Translations under genes and position numbers: made by a program
Assembly (NCBI GenBank): GCA_941918925.1
Contig: OW799236.1
Location: forward strand, 87,934,216 to 87,998,215
Origin: Phyto melanocephala
Lineage: Eukaryota; Arthropoda; Insecta; Diptera; Rhinophoridae
Direction of reading: 5' to 3'
DNA length: 64,000 nt
The notes under the pieces: model-generated
Seen by the model: the letters and a program-made list of their open reading frames with translations, nothing else
Told to the model about the DNA's origin: nothing
Database searches by the model: none
Shown: piece by piece, positions 32,896 through 46,262 of the stretch
Layout of the letters: the number at the start of each line of letters is the position of its first letter
How positions within the stretch are numbered: the stretch's first letter is position 1

Positions 32896-33997
32896 TCTAT
32901 ATATATAAAGCAGGATGTATGTATGTAACGTATGTACTCCAAAACGGCCGGACCGATTTTGATGAAATTTTCAGAGAATCTTCAAAATATTTAGGCGGTT
33001 GACACTGTGAAGTCTGATTTTTTATTTTCGGTCTGCGGACGGAGGAGCGTGGCAAAATCCAATTTTCATATTGTTTTTTTTTTCATTTTATTTTGAAGCC
33101 GTTGTCATGTTTTTCAAAACAAGATATCAAACTCTCAAATCGGTTATGTAGTTCCGAAGATATTTACAAAAAATCTATGTTAATAATAATCCAATATCAA
33201 AATTTTAAAATTTTCGAAATGTTGCATTTAAAAATCCGAGTTTTCGGTTTATTTACAGCTCAATGAGCAAATTCAATTGAAACTGCCCGGCAAATTAATC
33301 AAATACAAATCGAACGACACAGTAATGGATGAAGAACAAGCCGTCAATTATTCCACTGAATTTTTGAATTCATTGCAACCACCCGGAATGCCACCGCATG
33401 TACTAACATTAAAGGTTTGATCACCGGTAATTTTTATTTGCAACTGATTGACCATCAAAAACTGTTCACCAAATTAAATCGTGGCAACAATCATCGGTGG
33501 CAGATTTAAAGGCGAAGACGTACTTATTCCACGAATTCCGATAATTTCCAACGATTTACCATTCTAATTCAAGTGGCTTCATTTCCCTTTGCGTCTTGCC
33601 TTTGCTATTACCATCAATAAAGTACAAAGCCAATCATTGACTTTTGTTGGCTTAATTTTAGAAAATTCATGTTTTTCACACGGCCAGTTGTATGTGGCTT
33701 GCTCCCGAGTTGGCACGCCAAAAAATTTATAAATTTTTACACCAAATATAAAAAACAAAAAACATTGTCTCTCCGCTGGCCTTGAGATGAAGTAATACAT
33801 AAATATAATTTCCTATTTGACTAAAATACAAGCGTTTCTTTTTAGATTGAGCCCATACCTACACCATATGTAAGTTATTCTGTAAAAAAAACATTATGAT
33901 AGGTATTCCATGGATTTTTATTTGAAGGCCGTAAATTTCGTTAAAAGCTCAACACTAATGTTTGCTTAGGGACAGCAATACGGACCGGGTCAGCTAG
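32896..33997 (+). mobile_element. Helitron, second family, with helicase remnant
   Basis: It begins TCTATATATATAAAGCAGG after A and ends GGACCGGGTCAGCTAG before T (33994-33997 is CTAG). The left part includes AAAACGGCCGGACCGATTTT, a block common at Helitron 5' ends. A decayed helicase lies at 33258-33780. Length is 1102 bp, so most of the parent is deleted. Confidence 0.9.
33258..33780 (+). pseudogene. Helitron RepHel helicase C-terminal relic
   Basis: Shifting frames give LNEQIQLKLPGKLIKYKSND, EEQAVNYSTEFLNSLQPPGM, then [38 protein letters not shown]. These are the ordered C-terminal blocks of the Helitron helicase. There are in-frame stops (for example after LTLKV and after PKNL), so it is inactive. 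It is better preserved over VACSRVG than the remnant at 11830-14545. Confidence 0.85.
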
Positions 33998-34731
33998 TAA
34001 TACCATAAATGACATAAGTTAAATTTACCATACAACACTTATTTAAGATCACAGTGGGTTTATATGCTGGAATGTCAGCAAAAAATCGATTTATTTTACA
34101 AAAACATCAAAAGTGTATCTCTAGAGAATATGCCATTTCTCCGATTAGAATAAATATCAAGGGCTCCTATATGAAAACTTTAATTTTTATCTAAATTATT
34201 ACAAAAATAGTCATCAATATATATTAGGTGGTTAATCGTTAGGTTTCATTTTCAACAGACTTTTAATGACAGATCACGCATGATTCATAATAAATTGCTT
34301 TATCATTTTTGTTCATTTTTTTATCATCATGGAAAGACTCACAGCAGAAAATCGACTCTAGAAGAAAATACATTATTGCTAGTACACTCTTTATACAAAA
34401 TGGCTTTTATTTTGGCCATTACAAATTTTGGAAACACTTCTATGTATACACTTGAACTTTAGTAATGAATTAATTTAAATACAAATTTTGTAGTCAATGA
34501 GTTATACTTTTTAAAACTTAAAAAAAGTTTTTTGAGTATTTGTAAACTACTGACAGACTGACCTTGAAATATATGAAATCATGACAAAAGAAACCCAGAC
34601 AACACATGCCAATGAGGGGTGATTTTAAATGTCACCACTCAGAAAATCACAGCTGATCCCCCTTTTATTATTATTCATTTATTTTTTTTTTATTCATTTC
34701 CCACTTTTAGTGTCGTAATTTCAACATTTCA

Positions 34732-34981
34732 TTACCTTCACTCGTAAAGGAGCTAAGTTCAATTTTATAAATTTTACAGAAGGGGAAAAAACTTAAATCT
34801 GCAAAAGCAGTTATCTTTAATATTATTATTTATTTTTTTTTTTTTTTTCAAAAATAACTTGAAAACAGTTATTAGTTTTATTTTTTGTTTAAAGCAATGT
34901 AGTTTTATATACACTGTTGACCAGCATCAAAAACTGATGTCAAAAAATATGTAGACTTAGCTCCTTTACTAGTGAAGGTAA
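34732..34981. mobile_element. 250-bp MITE with 27-bp TIRs
   Basis: TTACCTTCACTCGTAAAGGA followed by GCTAAGT at the left pairs with ACTTAGCTCCTTTACTAGTG followed by AAGGTAA at the right, with one mismatch over 27 bases. The interior is non-coding with long T runs. No second copy was seen and the superfamily is open. Confidence 0.85.
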
Positions 34982-35164
34982 AGAAATTAAAAAAGTTTAA
35001 ATTTAGTTAAAAAATTATGCTTCTTGAAGAGATAATCAACTAGGCAACGGAAAGGCAACTGTAAATATCTATTTGATCAAGTTTTCTAAGAATTTTTTTA
35101 TCATAATCTTGAACATCGAGCTCAGTGCATAAAATATTATAGCACTGTATTATTATAATGCAAC

Positions 35165-35285
35165 TTATTTTGTAAAATTGCATTAAATTTTTATATTGAG
35201 GTGTATTTGTGTGAAATTATTGGAATCACTAAAAAATTCAATTTTGTAAAAAAGACGAGTTAGGGCCTTTGTTCTTGTATCCATT
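35165..35285 (+). repeat. Dispersed repeat E, copy 2
   Basis: It matches 10040-10165 in the same orientation, from TTGCATTAAATTTTTATATT to GAGTTAGGGCCTTTGTTC. Confidence 0.65.
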
Positions 35286-35814
35286 AATATGAGCATAACT
35301 AAAGTATGTACATATATTGTTAGTTGCAAATAGTATGACCATATTAGCGATATTGGTGCTTAATTAGTTCTGGTATTTACTGCGGTCGAACCATTCGACC
35401 GTAATTTAGTTGTTAATGATTTTTTAAGCAAAAATTTTAACTTTATTTTAACAATTTATTTTTCTTTTTGTATATTTGTTTTTGTGCTTTAGGTCATAAA
35501 TGTTCAATTATGTTGTTTAATTTTTAAAGAAAATAATTTAAATTTATTTTTTATTTTATTCCAATATTTCGACTAACTTCGTAAATTATCATCAGGGATC
35601 TAATAAACTAAATTATAAAGGAAAGAATTGTCAGGTTTATATATTTATAAATTTATAAAATAACAATGATTACATTAAAAAATATTTCTGATATAATTTT
35701 ATATCGAGTTGAAAAACAATCTTATTTATAAGTTACTTAACAATTAATCTTTGTTTTCTCCGACTATCTCTGTGTCACTCTTTAATTTAATAAAACAAAT
35801 CGTATACATATTTT

Positions 35815-36937
35815 TATACCCTTCACCTGTGGTGCCCAAGGGTATATATAGCGTTGTCATTCCGTTTATAATTTCTCTAATTTTTATTTCCGATCCCATA
35901 AAGTATATATTTTCTGAAAGCATATAAAAAGAATAGAGTCGATTTGTCTGTCCGTATGTTGATTGAAATCAATTTTTAGAATCAACCATATTTTCGTCAA
36001 TCAATGTTTTGAAAATATCTGGATATGAATCGCTAATGAAATTCAGCACAATCGCCAAAAAACTTTCTGAGATATGAGCAAATAAACACGACTGTCTCTG
36101 TTTTTTCCAATATTTTACCACCAAAATTAAAATTTTTCAGTCATACAATAATTTAAAGGTACCTTTGCTACCATTTTTACATTTAATATGCCTTAAGAGA
36201 TATTTGTGAAAATTTTTAGATAAATCGCGCTCTAATCGGTAAAGTAATAGGCAAAAATATTTTTGAAAAATATATATTCCAAAAATTTACAAACGAAAAT
36301 CAATTTTTTTCATCTTTTAGGCAATCGAGATGGTATCATCTTAATGGACTTGACTAGCACAATATAAGGCACTATAAAAAATTAAACTTCATGATGGCCG
36401 CTACTACAAAATGGCGGGAAATAAATTTATATATAGGTCAAATCTAATTTTTTAAAATGTAACTTCTTGAACCTCCTCAATATTGGCATCAAATGAAAGG
36501 GCTTGACCTGTGAATTACAGTAAACTATGAAAAAGTAAAAATCCAAGATGGTGGCCTTAATAAAGTGGCGGATATATGGGACAAATATGGTAACAACAGC
36601 TTTTTCCCCTTCAACACAATCAATCAAATAAAAGATTTTGGCCAGAAGAATACATTAAATTATTAATAAATGTAAAATCTAAGATGGCGTCTAAAACAAA
36701 ATGGCAGACAATTTTTTTCTTAACCCCATCAATATGGGTATCAAATAAAAGGGCTTGACTAGTGGAATACAGATAACTACGTAAAAAATTACAATTAAGA
36801 ATGGGTTTGGAAATAAAAAAGAAAATTGGCGTATGACATGAAATCTGGGTTAAACTACGATGTGGGATTATACCTCTGTACATGTTGGTAAAGGGTATTA
36901 TCAGATTTGGTACGACCGAATATAGCACTCTTACTTG
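35815..36937 (+). mobile_element. B-subfamily element, the one uninterrupted copy
   Basis: It runs from the hairpin TATACCCTTCACCTGTGGTG (closed by AAGGGTATA) to CGACCGAATATAGCACTCTT followed by ACTTG. The first 300 bp parallel the A subfamily (GATCCCATAAAGTATATATT, GTCTGTCCG). The centre has three or four diverged segments that each include AAGATGGCG/ACAAAATGGC and GGGCTTGACTAG-like words. There is no tRNA-like module and no open frame. T-rich sequence flanks both ends. Confidence 0.85.
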
Positions 36938-37273
36938 TTTTTTGTTAAAATCGATTGTATAATGTGAGCTTAAACTGCGTAACAAGAAATTGACCTGCCT
37001 ATTAACATATAAGGTTTATTTTACCGTCAAATACAGGGTTCATCATTTTTATAATTTGCTGGGAAATTTTATAATACAATCGATATATTTTAGATTTTAA
37101 AATATATATAAATTTTAAATATTAAGTATTTTTATTTAAAAACACACACTTCAAATCAAACCAATAGTATTATAAAATGTTTCTTCACCCGTTAATCAAT
37201 AATATCTTGAACTTCAACCTCTTCTTTAAATTTTGTTAAAAATATTAAGATCTTTTTTAAATTTCTTTATATA

Positions 37274-37672
37274 CCCATAAAAAAATTTGGAAGTAGTGCA
37301 AAGCGAATTACATTTACAAGACTTCTAAATCAATTGTGTAAAAGCATTAATTCTAAATGATTTCCTAACTGCTAAATAATTTGTCATAAATGATGTGCTT
37401 AAAATTTAATGCAACATCATGCAAAATATCTTAAAGAATTCATGTAAACAAACAAATTCAACTCATGAAATATCCGATGCTTTTCACTAAATATGCATGA
37501 GTTCCATGCACTAATTAGAATGGAGTGCAGCTCATTAATATATTCATGTAAACACATGATCTCCAATGACACGCTAATGTTAAAATCATTACTGTTTTCA
37601 CTTAAATTTAGTCACTTCGTCACCAGTTGAACCCCTGCAAATTCACTTTTTTGTCATAGATTTTTTGCTGGG
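37274..37672. mobile_element. MITE C, copy 1
   Basis: The body is highly similar to 51228-51618 (GGAAGTAGTGCAAAGCGAAT, TTACAAGACTTCTAAATCAA, and so on). The right end is GATTTTTTGCTGGG. The left end is eroded to CCCATAAAAAAATTTGG against CCCAGCAAAAAAAATTGG in copy 2. Confidence 0.85.
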
Positions 37673-40622
37673 TAGAAGATAAAAGGGTATAAAATTTTCC
37701 TAAATTTTTTTAACCAGTTTTTTCAGCACTTGTTCGACATTGATTAATAATTCTGATTGGTTCGATCTGGCTACAAACAATTTAATTACAAATATTTAAG
37801 TATGAACACTTATCACATAAATGATTTGAAATGTCTTTAAAAGATTAAGATCTAATATTATAACAAAAAAACAGTAATTTATATGTACCACTCGGAAAGT
37901 TCGAGAACAAAACTCGAACGTATGTTAACAGGTATATTACATATCATTCGATAATAACATTATTAATAACAGTAATTCCATAGTTGCATTTTAAATTATG
38001 CATTTTTAAGATGAGTAGCAAAAAAGTAGGTTATCTTGTAAGTTGCCAGTGTTTATAAAAAAAAAAATAATTAAAAAAACGTAAACAGACAACGGCTGCA
38101 TAAACAAAATTATTAAATTACACCTTATTTCATTAAAGTTCAATACTTGCAGAGACAGCCCAAACAGCATTTTAAATTTAAAATAATTATTTGTTTGCAT
38201 TTTAAAAAATTTTAACTGTTTTGTTTATTGCTTCTAAACATTTTAAGGTATATAAGAACCAATAAAGTAATTAATTGAGAGCAATATAGAAAATAAATTT
38301 TTAAAATGTACAACGTCTTGGTGCTAGGACCAAAATTATTATCATTATAATTCATAATTAAGTAGTATTAGGTATTCTACCTGCGCTTAATTATTAAATT
38401 GTTAAAATACTTAAATAATAAAGAATCTTTATTATTTAACCCAACAGTCAAATTATTCACACAGACTTAAAGTCTTTGATATATGTATGTATATATATAC
38501 TTCAATAAATTCTAATATTTAAACAAGACTTTTAACTTTAAATTCATTGAAAATAAAAAACAAAATATATTTTTTTTACTTAAGGTTTATTTGTTTTTTT
38601 TACACAGATTGAATTATTATTCAACACTAGCTGGTAAGAGTAATGTTTACCACTGATTTCTCTCATACCACCCCTGGCGTATGAATAATAAATAATACGT
38701 GAAAAAATGTTTCTCTTTTTATATTTTATATTACTCATACGCTTACAAGCCCTTAGAACCTTTCAGCAAACAAATTGTTTTTTAAATGTGAGTTGAGCAG
38801 AATTTATTTACTTTTTTTGTCATCATAAATTATAATATAAATAAAACAACAAGTATATTAAGTCTCAATTTAATTTATGTTTTTGTATTGTTTTGTTTTT
38901 TGCAATTTAATTTGCACATACTGAAATCATTTAATGCTCCAGTTATTGTTGTTTTTATGAGTGAGCTAATTAGTTTGTTTTATTTATTTCTTTTATTGAT
39001 TTATTTATTTATTTATTTAAACATATTGTTCGATTTTATACGATTGCATTTGCTCGCATATAACAATGTTTCAGTGGTATATTAATAATTTATTATAATT
39101 AAAAATAATTATTCACGTATGAGTTTTAATGAATAGTTTGCTTGATAAATTTTTTACTGGTTGCTACTTATTAGTGTTAATTTATTTTATTATTTGTTTT
39201 ATGTACAAATCAGTGGTTATTGAAAACATAAAACACTTTTACACATTCACACATACTTGTATAAATACCAATTAATCATAATTTTTCACATTGGCAGCTT
39301 CATTTTAATGCATAAGGTTGTTAATAAAAACTTACATATAAGTTTTAACCTCTACTTTTCTACACATGAATAATGGTTGCTGAAGTGTTGAAAACGTTTG
39401 GTTAGTTTTTAGTATTAACAGTGTTTCACAATCTTTAAAATGATATTTCAGTTTTAAGCCCACATTTCTCTACTGTTTACTAAATTATTTAAAACTTAAG
39501 ATATTGATTTGGAATTTGTTTGTAATATTGTCCTGCGGAGATGTAAATTTTTATGCATTAAGAACCAAAGGTAAGGAACAAATTTTTCTTTTGACCCCAC
39601 TATGGAATATGTTGTATTAAGTTCTTTTTATAATTTTCTTTTATTCAATATATTTTATATGCCTATCCTAAATTTACAAATTAATTTTCAATGTGACATA
39701 AGTAGCCTGTTAGTGTAAGTAAGTAACAAATGTTTAAAATATTGAAAAGATTCTTTTAGAACTGTAAGTGTTTTTTAAAATAAATCGGATTTCTAATCTT
39801 AAAAGAAAAATAATCAAAATAAAAACTTAATATATTTAAACCATTTAATTATTTCACGATGTATTATAAAATGCCACAAATTATAAAAAAAAGTCTCACA
39901 TAAGTACGGTCAACATTTTTTTAATCAAACAAAATAAACATGACATTTAAATCATATTTAATGTTTATATACTTACGTGCGTGTTTTTTTTTCTTTTTTT
40001 TTTTTCTTATGTGACTATATTTTTTTAATTTAATTAATGAAAAATTTTATAATGCAAATGAATAATGCAAAATATAATGAAATAATTTACCAAAAAAATC
40101 TACACATATGCATACATTCTGTATGTGTACAGTGCGTAAACGTGTAATTAAAACAAGGTTAAGTATAAACATTTATATTGAAATAATTTCAAAACTTAAA
40201 GCTTATTAAAATTATATAAATTAGAACAATTTTCAAATTTGTAAAAGATAATCCAATAAACAATTATATTAATTAAAACACAATATGTTTGTTAGGAATA
40301 TGTGAGAATATTAATAAAAAACAAAATGTCCTATAATCGTGGACAAAAATAACTTGCATTTGAAAAGCTATTTTTTATCCTTTTTAAATATTAAATCTGA
40401 GTCTATTATAAACGAATAAAAAAGTGCAAAAGTGGATTTAAACTTAAATACAAACTAAATTTATATAATATAAAATAAGTTAAAAATCAGCTGCGTCTAG
40501 TCATGCAACATCTTTAAAATCAATTAAATTATTTGAGTTAGTTTCCCTGCTCCTCTCATTTTTTCTGCTGCATAACATTTATTTCATTAAATGATGGAAC
40601 ACATGCAGACTACATATGTATA
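37673..40622. other. Long AT-rich stretch, nothing recognised
   Basis: No repeat ends, motifs or coding frames could be supported. Short tracts such as (TTTA)n at 38995-39020 and TATATGTATGTATATATATA near 38480 occur. Confidence 0.5.
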
Positions 40623-41286
40623 TCTATATAAATATATAAAAATCAATGTGTGTTTGTATGTTTATATGTTTGTATGTTTGTTTGTGCTCTATAGACGGTT
40701 AAACGGCTGGACCGATTTCCTTGAAATTTTCACAGAATCTTTCTGTATGTCTGGAAGGAACTATAGGCTATACTTTGGTTTGAAATTGAAGTGGGAGGTG
40801 TGTCACGCCCTATTAAAAAATAAGTATTAATTATTATATATCACGAAAGTTAATGCAGCTAGAGTCTTCAAATTAAGTACGGTAAACTTTGACATCCACA
40901 CAAACATTTGGGTAAAAAATGGGCGGACTTGCAATAGTAGGCGTGGCCACATTAATTTAACACTAAAATTCGTATATTTGGAAGACGATATCGATAAGAG
41001 TAGTAAAATTTTGCAAGAGCAACTTTGACACCCAAATGAACATTTAGGCAAGAAATGGGTGCATTATCAATAGTGGGCGTGGCACCTACCATATGAATTA
41101 AATACTTAAATTCGTATATTTGGAAAACGATATCAATTAGAGTAGTAAAATTTTGCAAAAGCAACTTTGATATTCAAATAAACATTTATGGAAAAAATGG
41201 GTGCATTAAGAATAGTGGGCGTGGTACCTGCCATATGAATTAAATACTAAAATTTGGGGTGGCGAAGCACACCGGGTATTAGCTAG
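40623..41286 (+). mobile_element. Helitron, third family, with 139-bp tandem repeats
   Basis: It starts TCTATATAAATATATAAAAA after A and ends GGTGGCGAAGCACACCGGGT then ATTAGCTAG before T. GGTG/CACC forms the 3' hairpin about ten bases before CTAG. Three tandem units spaced 139 bp (landmarks GGCGTGGC at about 40940, 41079 and 41218) fill the right part. There is no coding sequence. Its 5' block ACGGCTGGACCGATTT resembles the second family. Confidence 0.9.
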
Positions 41287-41909
41287 TGTAAAATAAATAT
41301 AAATTATCTATTTTGAGATATTTTTCATTTTAGTTTCCTTTTTAAAATTCAAAACATGTTAGTTCTTTTTTTATCTTTTTTTGTTACGAGTAGATTCAAG
41401 ATTACCACTTTTTTAGATTTTAGTACTATTAGTATGAAAACCATTTATGGAAATTTAGCTATTTTTCGGTCAAATCTAGCGATTTCAATCCCTGTTTAGT
41501 GGGCATAAATACGTTTTAGCTATTAGCGGGAAATTTAAAGATTTTGCTGAAGCACACTCACTTTTTTTAGAATTTTTTGTGACATCAATTTTGCAATTGC
41601 AACCCCTTTGAAAGGGAAATTTTATGGCACTTGTAAAATTCGACAATAATATAAAAAAATTTAAAAAGTGACAGAATTTTAAGTTAAAACAAATCAATAA
41701 AAAATTGTAAACTTTAAAATGTATATAGGACATTGATTCAGCTCTACACCATTTTTCATTGAAATTTAGAAAATTCCAAATGAAATTGAGAGAATTCCAA
41801 TTTAAATTGAGAATTACAAATTGAAATTAAGAATATTTCAAATGAAGTTAAGAAAATTTCAAATTAAATTGAGAAAATGAGAAAATATGTATAATTATAT
41901 ATAAAAATT

Positions 41910-42360
41910 TTATTTAATTTTTGATAACACATTATACATTATAATATTTTTTTGTAGTAAAAAAAAACAAAAGATAACCAATGCAGACTTGTGAAACATT
42001 GCAGTGTGCTGTATATCTGTACTGCAATCTCCGGTAGTTATACATGTTTTTGAAGCATTAATAACCTCTTCTAAAAAGGCAAGCCTCTGCTCTCCAACAT
42101 TTGGGGGACTTACGTTCGATACATTCATCTTTGCTTTAACATTATTTTTGATTTTGGACCAAATACTTTCAATTGGGTTTAGCATTGGTGAGTAAGGGTT
42201 CAATCGTAAAAGTGTGGCTGGAGTGTTTTTAATAAATAAATTGTAGGCGATTGTGGCAGGCAGCATTGTCACAAGCCGATAACTCAATCTCTAGCTCTTT
42301 CCACATATTAAGACCAACTCATTTGCGCTGTCAGCTCTAAATGAACCTCTACGACTGTCC
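41910..42360 (-). pseudogene. IS630/Tc1-type transposase C-terminal relic
   Basis: The frame reads LLRLNPYSPMLNPIESIWSK, then IKNNVKAKM, GEQRLAFLEEVINASKTCIT and CSTDIQHTAMFHKSAL. LNPIE contains the catalytic Glu of the DDE triad, and the downstream Cys/His block is typical of a subgroup of IS630-Tc1 transposases. The part upstream (to about 42360) contains RRGSFRADSANE with a stop. Only about one third of the protein remains. Low-complexity GAAATTNAGAAAATT repeats follow at 41760-41880. Confidence 0.7.
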
Positions 42361-43394
42361 ATTAGAATAACACATTGTACATATATATTTTAAATTTATA
42401 AAAAAAAAATTTTATTGATTTTTAAATACATATGTATGTACTTATGTATGCACATACATATACGAAATGAACTAATTTCCAATATTAAAATTAAAAGGTC
42501 AAAATTAAACTGTGTAGGTCACCGAAATAAAAACTAATTTGTCGAAGCCGCGTGACAACCACAAAAGAGCTTTCTTTTATCTCATGCTTCCAGACAGAAG
42601 CAGCAAACATTCAAACTAGTTAAAATTAAATAAAAATATATCACAATTAACAGGTCTAGATTAAAAACTTATACTTAGATCATGTGCTTCTTTCTTATAT
42701 GTTGGGAATACATTACTGCTATTGTCAACACTCATTTTGAAACAGAATACGTTATTAAAAAATTTAGGGGAAACATTTTGAAAGAAGTTGTTATTTCTTA
42801 CTGCAAAGTAACACGCGTTTAAGAATACACCAAAACTTTTTTAATTTGTTTTTTTTTTTCTTAGAAATGACGTCAGTTGCAGCTATAAATTTAAATACAT
42901 TTATTTTTAATCCACTTTTTGTAATCAAGAAAAATGAATGAAGCCTGAGAAAAAAATTTTCAAATAGGACAAGAAACATGCAGGTTGTCGTTACTGCATA
43001 CCCCCTTTCTTTGTTCCCTTGCCAGTTCATTTGTTTGATCTTCAATTTCTCAAGTGTAATAATTTGAACGATTTATCTTTAAAATTTCAGAAGACAAATT
43101 TTGGAATATATAAGGAAAGTTAGCAATTAATCGCTAAAATTTTAACGAAGTAAGAAATTAGCTAATTTCAAGCGTTTTCGAAGTCAGATTTAGCGGGATT
43201 TGTTGAAAAAGGTTACCATTACTGATGAAAACATTTGACATTTCACGAGTCACCTATTTAAAGCTAGTTTAACTTAAAGTATAATTATATATATTATATT
43301 TGTCTATTACGAAAAGTTTAATGTGAAATAATTTATAATAAAATAAATAAATCAAATTCATTTGTATATCTGGAAACAACTTATTTCATACTTT
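42361..43394. other. AT-rich spacer, nothing recognised
   Basis: No repeat end or coding frame could be supported in this stretch. Confidence 0.5.
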
Positions 43395-43655
43395 CATATA
43401 TCTGTGGCTTGGAGCTAAAAGGGCCAAAGTCAAAAAAATTACTTTTGAGAAAATTGGAATTGAACTTTAACTTTTATAGATGCTTTCATAGTGACATTGG
43501 CCAGCATTTTATTTATGAAGCTGTTCTGGGTTAAGTATGACTTTAGCTGTTTTGCCATAATGAAGTAGAGCAAGAAAACAAATTAATGCAATGATTAACT
43601 CAAAAGAGCAAAAAAGTGACATTGGCTTTTTAAGCTCCAAGCCACATATATAATG
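43395..43655. mobile_element. MITE with 35-bp TIRs
   Basis: CATATATCTGTGGCTTGGAG at the left is mirrored by CTCCAAGCCACATATATAAT at the right. The match continues inward through GCTAAAAGGGCCAAAGTCA against TGACATTGGCTTTTTAAGC. The interior is not coding. TA-rich sequence at both ends would suit a TA target. Confidence 0.8.
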
Positions 43656-43729
43656 AAAATTGATTATTTTTAATGTGATAGCCCTTATCTTACAAATCGT
43701 AGCGAGACGCGGATTAGTGTACACGAGCA

Positions 43730-44030
43730 GTGAGACAAGTCGATCGGCTTAGAGTCGACGAAGCACCGCCGCTGGTTTATTTTTTACTATCCACGCCGTC
43801 GCCGTTTTTTTCGGCTAAAAACAACTCAATAAAGCCACCGTTTTGAACAGCTTCAGTCGGCTCATGCAGATATTTAGTTTGTAATAGAGATGAAAAATTC
43901 AGTAATTTATTCCGTTAGATGTTTTTGGAAAATTTCTAGTGACGTTACTTTGAATTTTTGAGCAGCCGTTTTTATTTTTTTATAGACGTCACCGTATAAA
44001 ACTGTAAACTATGGACCTTTAAATAAAACT
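43730..44030. other. GC-richer island of unknown origin
   Basis: GTCGATCGGCTTAGAGTCGA and CACGCCGTCGCCG stand out against the AT-rich context. A similar CGGCTACGCCGCC-type island lies at 59090-59262. No coding frame or TE end was identified. Confidence 0.35.
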
Positions 44031-44532
44031 TTTTTAATTGACTTCTTCTATAAAGTAAAAAATCTAACTTGAGTTGCGAAAAATTATTTTTTACTTGATG
44101 TCTTTTAATTTATTATACATCGAAAGTAGTATAAGAAAGCATGCTGATGATTAAAAAACTTACAAAAAATATTTTTTATTATTATTACATACGTATGTAT
44201 AAACTTTTATACTCTTTATATGCATACATACATATGAAGAAGATTTTAGAAATTTCATTTCACTGTAAAATCTTTCAAATGCAATCCTTTATAATGTCTA
44301 TGATGTTTTCGATTTAACATTATCTTTGTAGTAAATGTACACAACATGTAAGTCATTAAGAAAAGTGATGACACTTAAACATGTGAAGCCTCTTAAAGGA
44401 GGAGATCAGTAAAATATATCAGTGATACATTGTAATCAGTGTATTTATCAGAGTTTAATACTTTTAGAGTTATATATCTATGTACCTTTATTTAACTTAA
44501 TTTTAAAAAAGCCTATCAAATGTAGTGAAGAA

Positions 44533-44790
44533 TCCCTTTATATACATATAAAATTGAAACTTTGTGTGTGTGTGTGTGTATTAGCTATAGACTCCGAAAC
44601 TGTAAAGCCGATCGAATCGGACTAAAAGTTTGACAAGTTCCTGTACACATTCCAGGGAGTGTTATGGGTGGTGCCACGCCCATCAAAAAAAAAGTATAAT
44701 TTTTAGTTTCTTGCACTTGATATTCAATTAAAATTTAGAATGCATTTTTATTCATTAAGGGGCGTAGCAACGCGCGCCGGGCTTGGCTAA
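44533..44790 (+). mobile_element. Minimal Helitron (258 bp)
   Basis: It starts TCCCTTTATATACATATAAA after A and ends CGCGCCGGGCTTGGCTAA (CTAA, an allowed CTRR end) before T. The 5' block with (GT)n and AGCTATAGACTCCGAAACTG equals that of 30885-31560, and the 3' 70 bp equal 14570-14641. Only the two ends are left, with no tandem repeats. Confidence 0.9.
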
Positions 44791-46262
44791 TACACAATAT
44801 TTTACAGAAACTTTTCAAAATAACTATAAATATTTATGTTGTTACCGCAAACGAAAAATAGTGTAGAGTCTACATGCAACTACAGCCTGTATGCAAATAT
44901 GTTAATGTATTTTTGTATCGTATTTATCAAAAATATTAATTAGCGTCAAAATATAAAGAAAAGTTTCCTTGATTAGTAGTCGTTTTCATGAGTTAGTAAT
45001 AATATAAAAAATTTCCAACGTTCATATCCATTATAAATTATATATTTGTTTTCATCTTAGTATGAATAATTTTTGTATATTATAAAAATTGTATTATTTC
45101 TCATAATACTAGAAAAGAATTTATATATATGTGTGTGTGTGTGTGTGCGTTTTTATTTTGCTTTATACATTATTTTTTGTTTACATATTGCCCATTACAT
45201 TATAATTAATAAGAAAAATGGAAACAATAAACTAATAAGAATATGCAACAAATGAACAAACATTTTAATTATACCATATTTACTCGAAACAAAAATATAA
45301 TAAATCAATTTAAACCCCTAATTGTATCGTACTGTTGGTACTATTTTTTTAAGTGTTAACAGTATTGTATGCTTCTTGTTGGTAATTTCCATTAAAACAT
45401 CTTGTATAACAATACAATTTCCTTGCATATGTTTTAGGGTGATGTATTGGATTCATACACGGATGGAAAATGAAAAGATTTTGCAGAATCAAAAAATTAT
45501 TTTTGTGGTATTTTTTTGATCCAAATTAATAAATATATAATATATTTTTTTTTTTATATGTTTTGTTGATTTTATTTATTTTTGCAAAAAAATTTTACTG
45601 AAAACTGTTTTAAAATATTTATTTTAATAAAACAAAGAACATCGCTATCCAATGGATAAGTAATACATCAAAGTTAAAAAAACTCTTATTTAAATTGTGA
45701 AAATATTTAAATCATATTGTTCGTTTAAAATACTATTTTTAGCAACCCTTCAATAATTTTAATTTTACAGCTATTTTTAACAAGCGCACCTAATAAATCA
45801 AGTCAATTTATGATCAAGTTCTAAAAATGAAACCGAATATAAGTGAAAACGCAAAAATATATGTAAAAATTTAAAAGTTAATTTTAAGTTAAATGACTGA
45901 TAATTTTGACCTTTGAGATTTGTGTCCTGATTGCAGTTAAAATTCGATAACTTAACGTTTTCTTTTTTTCGTTACTAAAATGAAGACTATTTTTCAGCAT
46001 TTCATGTGTGAATAAAATCTACTCCTCCAAGGTAATAACAAATTAATAAGTTAAGCTTCTTTTGAAGTAATTAAAACGTAGTGTATGAAAGAATTTCTCT
46101 CATTATTTTTTACTGAGTGATCATTGTTATATTATTAATTATATTCTAAATTAATTTTGTTATATAAATTATTTAATATAATTTTTATACGTCATTAGTT
46201 AACTGGCCATATTATTCATAAAAAAATAAAAATATTGATTCAATACCAACAAACCCATGATA
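44791..46262. other. AT-rich spacer with a (TG)n microsatellite
   Basis: A (TG)n tract occupies about 45130-45147. No other feature could be supported. Confidence 0.5.
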
